Positions 1 to 10,708 of a stretch of 64,000 bases of DNA are shown in pieces. The position numbers and the translations under genes were made by a program. A model generated the notes under the pieces. That model was not told the origin of the DNA. It made no database searches and saw only the letters and a program-made list of their open reading frames with translations. Source of the stretch: Mugil cephalus. Its lineage: Eukaryota > Chordata > Actinopteri > Mugiliformes > Mugilidae. Every line of letters starts with the position of its first letter. Within the stretch, counting starts at the first letter, position 1. The DNA lies in contig NC_061783.1 in the NCBI RefSeq assembly GCF_022458985.1, positions 2,138,413 through 2,202,412 of the forward strand, written 5' to 3'.

Positions 1-3000
1 TGTCACAGATGCTTACCCGCCTCTCCATTAGTGATGTGATTGGAGTGGACATAGAAAACCAGCAGCCTTGTTCCCATAGGGGCAATCTGAGGAAATTATT
101 GCCCTGCGTGTCTCGGGGGAATGTCGGCTCTCCAGAACGAAGCGCTTAATCGACTGCTATCACACACAAGTTTTGTGTCAACCGTGTGGCATAAGTTTTT
201 AAGCATTTGGATTAATAGCAGGCGTAATAGTGTTTGATGACATGTGATCAGTCGTGGCTCTCGGGAAGAAGCTCCAGGGAGCTGTGGGCTTTCTCAATGT
301 GGAGTGAGGTGATCAAATTTATTTGTCAGTTATTGGGAAAGTGACGAATAAAACATCACTGGAGAAAGAAGATTGATAAAATCACCTTTAGTAATTTTCT
401 GTTGATACAGGGAGAGAATCATATGGTAATTCAAAATCTTTGTTGTCCCGTTGGCCTGGTGAAAATTGCAGCACTGCAACAAAAACAACACAATTAAAAC
501 AGCGGCTCTGCTGGTGGTCAAAAAGTCCTGGGAGGTCCGGCCCGGGATGAAATCTGCAACCACACGCAAGTGTACGCATGCAGACAAGTGGGCCTTCTGT
601 GTCGCCTTTGGTGAGTCACAGAATTGTAAGTGACCTTTTCACCCTGTTTAATAACAACTGCAAGCTGAGCCTACTGCACCCTCAGGCTAACACCAACACC
701 ACACACACACACTGTGGTTCTGCAGGTTGTACTTCACTAAACCGCCAGATGATGGCACCTGAGGTCCAAGCAGTGACACTGCAGGAGCTCAAACAGCACT
801 GGGGAAAAGCATCGATTCCCTTCTTTAACCGTATTCATCCATGAATCCAAAGTGGATAGACGTGTGATTTATGATATTCTAATGTTTTGGAATTTCCTTG
901 GAATTCCAATTTGTCTTGTATGGGAAAATGCAAACAATTCATCTCTGTCTTTTTAACCAAAGAAGTAAGAGAAACTACAAATGATTTGTTTCTAGTTGAC
1001 ATAAACATTATTCTGCACATCCCAAGTCCTCTTTAGCAGCTCATAAAACACACCTATATTAGTTATTGAGGTTTTGCAACATTTTTTTCAAAAAAGTTAG
1101 GGTTAGGTTAACTGACACAAAATAGCAGACATACAATAGCCCATATGTGACATAAAATTACATCAACTATTTCCTTATTTGGCACAATAGCCAATATTTT
1201 ATGTTAAGTTTGAGTTTTTTTTTTTTTTCAGCAACAAACTTGCAAGTAGCAATGTGAAGATCTACCTACTTGGAATTTAGGTTTTAGGTTTAGAAAAGAA
1301 GTAAATATATTGATTTGTTGCCATTATCGATTACTTTATACAGTCCACATTGGAGTCACACAAACAATAACGAAGTAAATCCAATCTTGAAATTGAAACC
1401 CAAGAAATTGTCATGAGAGCAGAGAGGGAAGAATACGTGAACAGAGATGGAGGCAGCTATCTGCAAGCCAACGCAGATCATAGAGAAATAAACAGTGAGG
1501 ATCAATGGGAGAGTCAAGGTGGGTTAAAGTGTTTGTTAAGGGCTCTATCGGCCCCTGTGGACTGAGGCTCGCAGAGCTGAATAATGTATGTCGGCTCCCG
1601 GTGTAATGAAGTGGAAGTGATGGGGAGGAATACGGCTGGCCTCCCAGGGCTCAACGCTAACTGTAGACACTCTTAAGAGCTGCCTGTAGCCTAAACCTGT
1701 CTCCCTCTCTGCTTCTGTCCGTCTCCGCCTGCATCTTCCACACACACACACGCACTTACACACAAGCTGCACAGCGGCTAAGAGGGTTAGCTTGTCTCTG
1801 TTCCCGTGTCTTACATCATTGATGAGGAAGGCCTGGGCATTTATAGTATCTCACTCAGAGTTCAACAGCTCCAGATCTTCCATAAGGCTCTTATTAGAGA
1901 GGAGGGAGGCAGCATGCAGGGATAGCATGACTGCTGCTCAGTGGTCAGACAGGTTGCTCGGTGTTGGCAGCCTTGTTTGCGGATCAGATTGAGCGCGGTT
2001 TGCACTTGTACTCGGCTGGTGCCATCGTGCTTGACAAGAGGCAGCCTCTGTAGGCCGTGTATTGCGGTGGAAGAGAAAAGGCCAGATTCTCTCCTCATGA
2101 TCCATTCATTGCTCGACCTCCTGTGTCCTCTCCTTTCTCCCCGAACATCCCTGCTTTTTCTTAAAGAGAAGGTGTGCGGCAAAATGTGGGGGAAGTTACC
2201 TCATGTTACCTCTGGGTTCACTTGTCTGACGGTGGAGCGCTGTTAGCAGAGGGAGGCTCACTTTTTGTTTTGTTTCATTTTGCCTCTGTGCTTCTCCAGA
2301 TTTCTGTTTCAACAATGGTTCAAAAGGTATTAGTTTTTGTTCTCATAAGAGTTATGAATCGACTTGACAGTTTAAGAACCGCTTTTAGTGTCTCTCATAT
2401 GTTTGTTGTTGTGTTGCTAGGCATTACGACTTCCGGGATCCATGTCTCTTGAAGTTGCCGAGACACTACATCACTGTTCTTGGCTAAAAAAAATCGAGTG
2501 GCACACGATGTGACTTTGACGTCATGTTGCTCAAACTGCAATTACAAACTGCCAAGAGGGAAAATCTATTCATGTCAGCCTATGACCCTTTATGTCAGAA
2601 ACTTCTGATAACCATAAGGGAAATGACACACCAAGACAACAATCTGCTCAGAGTATCAATCTGTGAGCGACTGGGACCCTAGCTTTGCAGTGTTTGTTAT
2701 AAAGTGGGAAACAATAGCAGCCTTGTTGGCAGCTTTCTGGTTCATTTAGCGGTAGGGCCCCTTGGTGAGGTAGCAGAGGTCGCTCTGATTGACTGATTGG
2801 CTCAACAAACTAGTACATGAGAAGAGAAACAGAGAAACAGACATCCATGAAGACAAGATGGCACACAGTCAACCATTAGCAATAAATAAAAAAACTGTAG
2901 ACTTAACAGCACCATTGAGGACAGGCTACTGTACCATAGGAGAACTGCACTGTTTCTAACTCTCACTAGCTTCCTAGCTAGCCCTGTTTTTCTTTTGATT

Positions 3001-6000
3001 TTCGTATTTGAAAGAGAAATACAGACATACAAGTACACACTCAGAGGCTCTGTATTGAATTCAGGTGCAGTGGCGTGAAGCGACGCCTCAGTAAACCTTC
3101 ATAGCCCAGTCCCCAACTCTGTTAGCAAAATGGCCACAAAGATTCCATTTTAGGTAGTTACAGCGAAGTAAAATCCTCTCTCACTGCAGCTGATTCATTT
3201 AATAGTTTCATTTTAAACGGAATGTTTGATAGAACGTGTTGAAGCGCCCTGCTTGATGATGGACATTGTTTGCTGACATAAGTGGGACAGTCGTTTCCCA
3301 AGTTTTTCTTTATTTTCTTAACAGAATGCTACACTTCACATCCTTTCATCCATTATGGCACGAAAACAATAAAATTGTGTGTTCACTCAAGTTGCTAGAA
3401 GCATTCTCACTCCAATTCAGGCCTTTCAGCACTTCAGACCCACTACAGGTTTATTTGGGACGAAATATAAAACCAAGATGAGGGCTCAAAAAGCATCTAC
3501 ATGTTAAACAGTGATTAAAATTGCATAGATTTCAGACTTTAGGGTAGAAAATGTTTAAAAGCGACGCACCTTGATTGAAAGAACTTGCGATTGGAGTTGT
3601 TTGGCCCTGTCTTCCAAACACACTCTGCACTACTTATCTCTCCTCCTCTCACATTAACATGCTTCTATCATTAACCCCCACGCCCCACCTACTGCATAAT
3701 AGCTGGAGCTGGATGCAGGAAGAGGGGGATAGGAATGTGTTTCCTTTCCTTTTTTTGTGCGGAGCATCTTGAATGAATGATTGATGTAAGGGGAGCGAGA
3801 TCAGAAAGATATAATCACGGTCTAACGAACGCAGAGCCTTAAGAAATACATACTGGAGGAATGCCATAAATTTCTAAACAGACCATGTATTAATATATAA
3901 GTAGCCCATTGAATATTCAAAAAGAAGGAAATAACCTAATCTATGCACCCCCATGTGCAAGGCATGGTTTTTATTCATTCTTTGTGAAACAAATGTTTTG
4001 AAAGTTAAATCCAGACTTGCCTAGTCTGTTCATTCATCCTTACCTCACAACTTATTTTGCCATAAACTCTATGAAACCACGGTTAAACACAGTCATGTTG
4101 ATTGTCAGTGGCTAAACAAATTGCCATTCTCTTTGAGTGACATATGTTTTTGTGTGAAGGCGTGCGACGTCAGTATGGGGAGATAACTTCATTTCCGAGC
4201 TTTGAGCACAGATGAGCGAGAGACAGTTAGTCCGTGTTCAGTATATGAGCACCTTTCACGGGACAAATGGAATGTCAATCAAGCGCCAGTACACAGATGC
4301 GTTCTCCCCGGTGGGGCCCGAGATGCTTTCTTGGTGATGCAGCTCTGTTGTTTCAGCCTTACTCTGGGTGCACTGGGAATATTTTTGTCCTTTTACCTCT
4401 GCACATCCCCTTGCTCCATTTCAGATCCCCTGACTATTAACGAAGTATACAGCTCCCCAAGTTGGGCTCTTTAGGCTTTCCCTTGACTCCACAACCACTT
4501 CTTCGTGTTGGACTTTTGCACGTAAATGCTCATAACCAACTTATTTCTTCGTTCTGTCTATAACTCCTCATTGATTCTCTAGTTTGCTTTTGCGCTCCCT
4601 TTCCTCTGATCATGTCTCCAAACAGTTAGCACTATTTTCTTTAGACAAAAAAGACACAACAAAATTAAAATATTTAAAGTGAGTATATTTATAAAAACCT
4701 TGACTAAAAGCTGCTAATTTAACCCTCTTGACAGTTGAGGAATGACTGAAATCATGTCATGACTGATGGATGTGAGAGCTGCAATATTTACAGCTTGATC
4801 TGATATTATCTAACAGTGAAATAGTAATACACTTAGTCATAGTGTCTGTTGTCAGTTATCATTTTGTGGTCCTGGAGTGTTATTTCATTGTGGGCAAAAA
4901 TGAGAGACTTCTGCTCCTGTCTTTAACCCTAACCATGTAGAGAGGAGAGCGGGGTGGATGGACGATCAACAAAACGCTGGACATTTGCTTTCCATTTAAT
5001 AATATTTAATAATATTTTTATCACCGTTCAACATCTTAAACCTTCAACTCATTTTTCAACCCGAATCATGTTGGTCTCCTATTTTCTATCTCTTAACCAT
5101 TTTACCCCTAAAACTAAAATAGAGCTGAAATGTGTAATTTAAAGTTGTAGTAAGTTTAAATACATTGTCAAGACAGACAAAATAGGCTGATATTTATACA
5201 GAACCATGATATGTCATGGCCTATATATCAACCTCGACTCCAGTGAATCTTGATATCCTAACTTATAAAAAACTTAAAGTTAAAAAACTTATAATAAATC
5301 TTGTTTATTTATGTATCTGCTCAGTCTAACCAGTGATTAAGCTGCATACTGTACAGTGTTTTGCTGTTTTCCACTAAAATATCCAACCGTGAAATGCATC
5401 ATCCACTTACAGAGACTTTTTATGTAACTTTTTATGCTTAGCCCAGCAATTCCTCTAGTCTGACTGACCACAGGAATGTACTGAAACAACCTGGTGGCAA
5501 GAAAAGAAATGGAGATAATGTTCACTTGTGTTATTTTTATTTGATTTCTTTACATTTATTTGGGTATGGGAAGGAAAATAGAGAACATTCATCATTATGA
5601 CATAAAAAATAAGAACATGGTTAAAGTTTTACTATGGTTATGGTAACCACTAAAGGAAATGCTAATTATTGTTTTAAAATGAGAAAGAAAATTCAAATGT
5701 TTTGTTGACCCTTCCATCGTCCCTGTAAACTTGCCTATTATTATTGCCTATTCCACCTCCAGAGCTGTAGACCAGAACAATGTACATGTTTACAGCACAG
5801 TAAAAACTATGTTGTTGGGTGCAAACTAACTCATTCATAAAAAGTGTGAGTGAGTGACAAGACACTGTCACAGTGTATTACTTGTCTGCTAAGGTATTAA
5901 CAACAAATCTCTCCACTCATGAGCTCCACTCACCTTTTTTCGCTATTTTAGAGTGATTCAATTAGATGGAGTTGGTGATCTGAATCTACCACACTAGTAG

Positions 6001-6187
6001 TTTTCTTGTCCATTTTTAAGACAAGTCCGTGGGATACTGTATATATAATTTTAACACAGTTTCCTCTTTTAGTTCTGACATTCTAACTATATTTAGGAGC
6101 TCCTAAATAACCAGCTTTGGTAAGAATACAGAAAGCACATGTTTGGTGTAAAACAACCTCATTAAGTTGCCAGATGTATTATTTTTA
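1..6187. other. Gene-free upstream flank of irx4
   Basis: No coding exon is supported here. The open frames are short, lack recognisable domains and are not joined by plausible splice sites. Most of the stretch is unique sequence without obvious repeats. Three parts look like candidate regulatory DNA from their balanced composition and homeobox-type ATTA/TAAT cores: about 20-330, 1390-2260 and 2500-2800. Iroquois genes are known to be flanked by conserved non-coding enhancers, so this is a plausible place for them, but conservation cannot be seen from one sequence. Confidence 0.5.
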
Positions 6188-6195
6188 ATATATGT

Positions 6196-6255
<60 letters not shown>

Positions 6256-6256
6256 G
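6188..6256. repeat. AT-rich (TA)n microsatellite
   Basis: A long run of alternating T and A, nearly perfect from about 6200 to 6247, with TATG-type interruptions at both ends. It lies about 0.8 kb upstream of the inferred irx4 promoter. Confidence 0.95.
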
Positions 6257-6539
6257 TGAGGGAAAGATAATCAGGGAAAATTTGGGATAGGGAAAACATT
6301 TGCCTTTTAGCGCCACCTTAATAATTTTCAGTTCCTAACCACCTTCTCCTTTCTCTTATCATTACAAATACTTCTTTCTTGCCAGTTCGTCAGGAAAGTA
6401 TCCAAATGTGTTGGCACCACACAACCCTCTATTATTTCTCCCTCTCCCTTTTACACCTGTCGTCCTCCTCTTTAAAAACAGAACACAAATCTAAAGGTGG
6501 ACTGGTGGAGAAAAAAAAATGTTTCCACTTTGCCGGGGC

Positions 6540-6800
6540 AGCTTAAGATTTTGTTATTAAAAACATGACAAGCCATTCAGCTGCTAAAGGTGCTTACTCA
6601 AGGGAACGCATGGAGTGTTTATTCTTTGATTAATTTGCTTGGAGGAGACCTGAAATCTCCCCACTCATGAATATGTGGGTGACAGCGAGATTTCTCCGTG
6701 GTGACAAGTTATCTAAACTACAGGGCAAAACGATTATGCTAATATCAGGTTGTAGTCATCAATCATCTTGTGTCAATGTGGTGTCAACGCATCACACGTC
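6540..6800. promoter_or_regulatory. Candidate proximal enhancer upstream of irx4
   Basis: This repeat-free stretch 0.3-0.5 kb ahead of the inferred irx4 promoter is dense in recognisable core sites. It has a TGATTAATTT homeobox-type site near 6628, a TTATCT GATA-type site near 6708, GCTAAT near 6737 and an ATCAATCAT repeat near 6757. It is bordered downstream by a TG microsatellite. The position and sequence style suggest a cis-regulatory element, but this is inference only; no conservation test was possible. Confidence 0.25.
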
Positions 6801-6819
6801 CCTGATCCCCCCTCTGGCC

Positions 6820-6823
<4 letters not shown>

Positions 6824-6859
<36 letters not shown>
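6824..6859. repeat. (TG)n microsatellite
   Basis: An uninterrupted TG dinucleotide run of 36 bases directly upstream of the irx4 promoter region. A complementary CA run follows about 150 bases downstream. Confidence 0.97.
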
Positions 6860-6863
<4 letters not shown>

Positions 6864-7007
6864 AGTGTATCTGGAAAGGAGAATTGATCACATTCTCTTT
6901 ACGCCTGGGGACTGTTGGGGGGTTGCAGAACTGTTCTCTTGGATAAGAGCTGAACTGGGAGGGAATTAATTAGGTGAGTTTCTTCATCTTGATATGAACA
7001 CCGGACT

Positions 7008-7012
<5 letters not shown>

Positions 7013-7045
<33 letters not shown>
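7013..7045. repeat. (CA)n microsatellite
   Basis: An uninterrupted CA run of 33 bases, 12 bases upstream of a CRE-like site. Together with the TG tract at 6824-6859 it could form an imperfect inverted pair around about 150 bases. Confidence 0.97.
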
Positions 7046-7047
<2 letters not shown>

Positions 7048-7056
7048 AGTCCGAGG

Positions 7057-7457
7057 TGACGTCAGAGAGGCGCGCCTTAAAACCAAAGAGCGCATCACGG
7101 AGAGACTCATGGTTTGATCACACACACGCACATCCTACGCAAACTCGCTTTGGACTGTGAGATAGCAGAGACTCTCTGGAAGGTGCAGCAGCAGCAGGGA
7201 GGCGGAACTGCACGGAAGTCAAGAAGTTACTTTTAAAGCCCGTTAAAGGTGGTGCGTAAAATGAAAGTGGCGCGTAATTATCTGCGCGCCCTCATTTGGA
7301 CAAGGTGGTAGGTGACATTCAGATGTTTAAACCAAGTTCGGCGGAAAATCTAAATCTGAACTAGTATCAGAGGTAAGGAACCTCGTTTGGCACGGATGCT
7401 GTTGGATGCCGCCCCGCGTCTGGCTCCCGCTTTTGCTTGTTTGATCTTATTTGAACC
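7057..7457 (+). promoter_or_regulatory. Probable irx4 promoter and 5' UTR
   Basis: A full palindromic CRE, TGACGTCA, lies at 7057-7064, followed by GGCGCGCC and a TATA-like TTAAAA at 7077-7082. If TTAAAA positions the polymerase, transcription would begin near 7105 and give a 5' UTR of about 350 bases. The sequence from 7057 to 7457 is richer in CG than the flanks. The site identities are seen directly; the start position and any use of the CRE are inferred. Confidence 0.4.
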
Positions 7458-9812
7458 ATGGCTTACTCTCAGCTGGGATACCCCTACTCCACCACACCAC
7501 AGGTAATATAAATACTGTCGAAGTTATTCTTATAAATATGAGCTAATTAAAGCAAAGATAAAGACTTGTCATTTGTCAGGAAACATGAATTTGACATGGA
7601 AGTCAGTTTATTCTCAGTTTTTCTTTTTTCTTTGTGTAGTGTTAAAGTGATGACCTTTTTAAATACCGCCTTTGAATGTGTGCAATTAATTTTCCCATAG
7701 GTGGAAAATTAAGTTGTTGTTTTTTTTTTTTTTTTGTTTGTTTTTTTTTAACATATCTCTATAGTTTCTCATGACCTCCAGCCCCCTGGCCGGCTGCCTT
7801 GAGCCGGGAACTCCTCCGCCCCACCCGGTGCTGCGCTCTCCGGGCCAACAGCTCACCCCTGGCGCTGGGATCGGGGTCTACAGCGGCCCGTACCCAAAGA
7901 GCCAAAGCTATTACAACACCTGCGCCAGCGACGCCACAGCTCTCTATTCCAGAGTGAGGGTCTTCACTTTCATCTCGCTGATGCTTTTAGCATTCATTCA
8001 AAAACAAACTGTCGCACAAAAGTCAGTATAGACAGGAAGGGAGGGGTAGGAGAACAGGTTGAAATTTCCTTGTAATTTTTGCTTCTAAGGTAAACACATC
8101 TGCTGATTGTCACATGTCTGAAAAGAAAAAAAAAAGTTGTATTTTTAATGTTGATTAGACTTTAATGATCTAATTTATTATTCAATATTTTCAGGGGCCA
8201 CTAGATCCCAAAGAGGGAGCTGCATCTACGAATGTGGGGGCATCTCAGACTCCTACCTACTATCCTTATGAATATACATTTGGACAATATCCTTATGACA
8301 GATATGGGTAAGTCAATTTATTGCCCTTAAATTGCTCTTAAAGTAACTGTTCTTAGATTTTAACAATTATATATAAAAAGGTCATTATATTGTTATCATA
8401 TTGTAATTGGACTCCAGCGGGTTTACATTGACCCTATTTGCTTTTTGGTTTAGCTATCACTATAACATTGCGATGTAATCTCTCGCACTGGTACATGTTA
8501 TGCAGATTGTACGTTACGTTATTTTCCATAAAAATATTTATACCATATTATTTTACTGTCAGTAAATTGTAAGTATTTTTGGTATCAACTGTGTCATTTT
8601 GCTGACCCGGTGCAGATATTCCTGCTCAGATGGTGCATCGCGTCGTAAAAATGCCACCCGAGAAACCACCAGCACCCTGAAGGCTTGGCTGCAGGAGCAC
8701 CAGAAGAACCCCTACCCAACTAAGGGGGAGAAGATAATGCTGGCCATCATCACCAGGATGACCCTTACACAGGTGGACTGTTGTAAATTATTTTACATTT
8801 ATGGATGTGTCTTCTTGTGTGTTTCACTGCATAAAAAGCGGCTTTATTTTTTCCTCAGTGAACCTTTAACTTACCTTCTCTCGTCTTCTCTTAGTTCCGG
8901 TATAATGACCTTCCTTCATTTATAGTGTCCTAAAATAATATCTGTATTATTTCAGGTACTTTTCTGACCTTTTTTTTCCCCTAATTCAGGTGTCTACGTG
9001 GTTTGCCAATGCACGCAGGAGACTGAAGAAGGAGAACAAGGTGACGTGGTCACCTCGTGCCTGTAAAAGCTCTGATGACCGAGGCTGTGAGGAAGACAGT
9101 GATGAAGCAGAAAAGCCACTTAAAAGTGACAAAGACCTTCCCAGTAAGCCTAAATCATTCTGTTGGTAGCTGTTTCCTGTTCTACTCAGGCTTGCTGGCT
9201 TGAACGGACTCATCGTTGTCTCCATTCCTTGTTATTTCAGATCAACAGTGTGCAGACCTCCAGAGTGATCTTGAGGACTTTGACCTGCTGGAGTCAGATG
9301 CTTCTGACTGTGAACCAAAGCCACAGTTTGTTTCTGAGGACAACAAAGCAAACCCAGATATGGCTCATCTCACCCACAACCCTGACGCACTGCACGGAAA
9401 AGAGACACTGTCCCCGGACTGCCCCAAACTCACAGCGGTCCCACACCAGAACAGCTCCTTCTACCTTAATCCAGAGCTTCACAGCACAGACGCTAAACCG
9501 AAAATTTGGTCTATTGCTCAAACAGCCGTGTCTCTGGATGCCAGCTTGCAGCCAGAATACCCTCCGTGCATGCTGTCATCCACCGGATCTCCTTCGCCAG
9601 GCTATCCAACAAATATGGCGCTCACCAAGTCAGATAGGCAACAGGAGTCACCGGTGGCTACACTCAGAGAGTGGGTGGATGGGGTTTTCCATGGTCCTTC
9701 TTTCCAACAGTCCAAACCAGCAGAGGTGTGGAAAGGATTAAACGACGCTGTGATAGACTGCAGAACGACCGGACAGTCCTTTGAAATTGCTCGGTCTGCA
9801 TCCTCTTTGTAG
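7458..9812 (+). CDS. irx4: Iroquois homeobox protein Irx4
   Basis: A TALE-class homeodomain transcription factor; in vertebrates IRX4 acts in ventricular heart muscle identity and retina. Coding exons: 7458-7502, 7765-7953, 8195-8307, 8616-8772, 8990-9143 and 9241-9812. All use GT-AG and keep frame, giving 409 residues (human IRX4 has 519). The start ACC-ATG-G opens with [11 protein letters not shown], close to IRX4. The homeodomain spans about residues 124-186, beginning [10 protein letters not shown] and ending [14 protein letters not shown]; it is split by the intron typical of the family after MTLTQ. An acidic Iro-box-like stretch, [11 protein letters not shown], lies near residues 228-238. 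The late motif [16 protein letters not shown] matches the IRX4 C-terminal region and separates it from other IRX paralogues. The downstream neighbours ndufs6, mrpl36 and lpcat1 also fit IRX4. Whether this is the irx4a or irx4b teleost copy cannot be decided here. Confidence 0.95.
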
Positions 9813-10517
9813 TTAACCAACACGTCAGTGGCGGGACATTCTGACTGCTGGACTTAAAACACAAGTCTCAAAAATTTTGTTTGTGTGACATGACCAGTTC
9901 ACTGTTTGCTAAGCGCCACTTGCTACAGTTGCTACATCTGTCATTGTCTCACCTTCTGTTTTTTTTTTTTTTTTTTTTTAAATGCAGCATGGTCCAACTG
10001 GTCTTTTAATGTTAATTCATCTTCCAACGAGAATTCTGTTTACACTTGGTCAGATCCATGCTGTTGCGTTTAAAGTTTAAAATTACATAATGTCTATGGC
10101 ACACAGCACCATCACCAGCTGATAAGCAGTGTAGCCTGTTACCACGAGACATCCTAATTATTACAGCTGAGGTTAGAGAAGTTTCTTGCGTCCATTCCGT
10201 CTTTCTCTTGTATGTTTGTTTGGGTATGAAAATGCTGCAAGAAGTCCTTCCTTTCAACATGTGGATAAACACAAAGACTGCTGTGGTTAGTTACAGTCTC
10301 TAAGTTATGACAGGACGGGTTTGGCAAACAGCCAGTTTTCGGTGTATGGTCGTATTCTGGGAATTTGATATTCTTCAACGCACAGACTCCAGCGAATTCC
10401 ATCAATGATCAGATGTTAGCACACATCTTCCTGCAGCAAGGTTGTACAGTTCACACATGAGAAATATACAATATTGTACACTTGCACTATAGCCTGCACA
10501 TGCACACAAATCACCAA
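9813..10517 (+). other. irx4 3' UTR (inferred)
   Basis: About 0.7 kb of non-coding sequence between the irx4 stop codon and the first good polyadenylation signal. It includes a T run at 9959-9979. No coding potential beyond chance frames. Confidence 0.5.
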
Positions 10518-10523
10518 AATAAA
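10518..10523 (+). terminator. irx4 polyadenylation signal
   Basis: A canonical AATAAA lies 706 bases after the irx4 stop, followed about 15-25 bases later by a GTGT and TGTAG-containing stretch. It is the first canonical signal downstream. Confidence 0.5.
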
Positions 10524-10643
10524 AAAGTGTATCCTGTAGCATGGTTCAGAGTTCTCTGAGTGTGCCCTTACATTAGCCGTTCAATGTTCTGGAACCAATG
10601 GTGGAATGACTTTATGATATAAACGCTGTTCAGGAGCAGTGGA

Positions 10644-10646
<3 letters not shown>

Positions 10647-10707
<61 letters not shown>

Positions 10708-10708
10708 G
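10647..10708. repeat. Compound (TG)n(AG)n microsatellite
   Basis: A TG run of about 40 bases that changes directly into an AG run of about 22 bases, just past the irx4 transcript end. Confidence 0.97.

Noticed and set aside
9163..9741. 192-codon frame overlapping irx4 exon 6
   Set aside because: It is a shifted-frame shadow of the real exon, which ends at 9812 in another frame.
7458..9812. Assignment of the homeobox gene as irx7 or another Iroquois gene
   Set aside because: The N-terminus, the Iro-box context and the [16 protein letters not shown] motif fit IRX4, and the position beside ndufs6 agrees.
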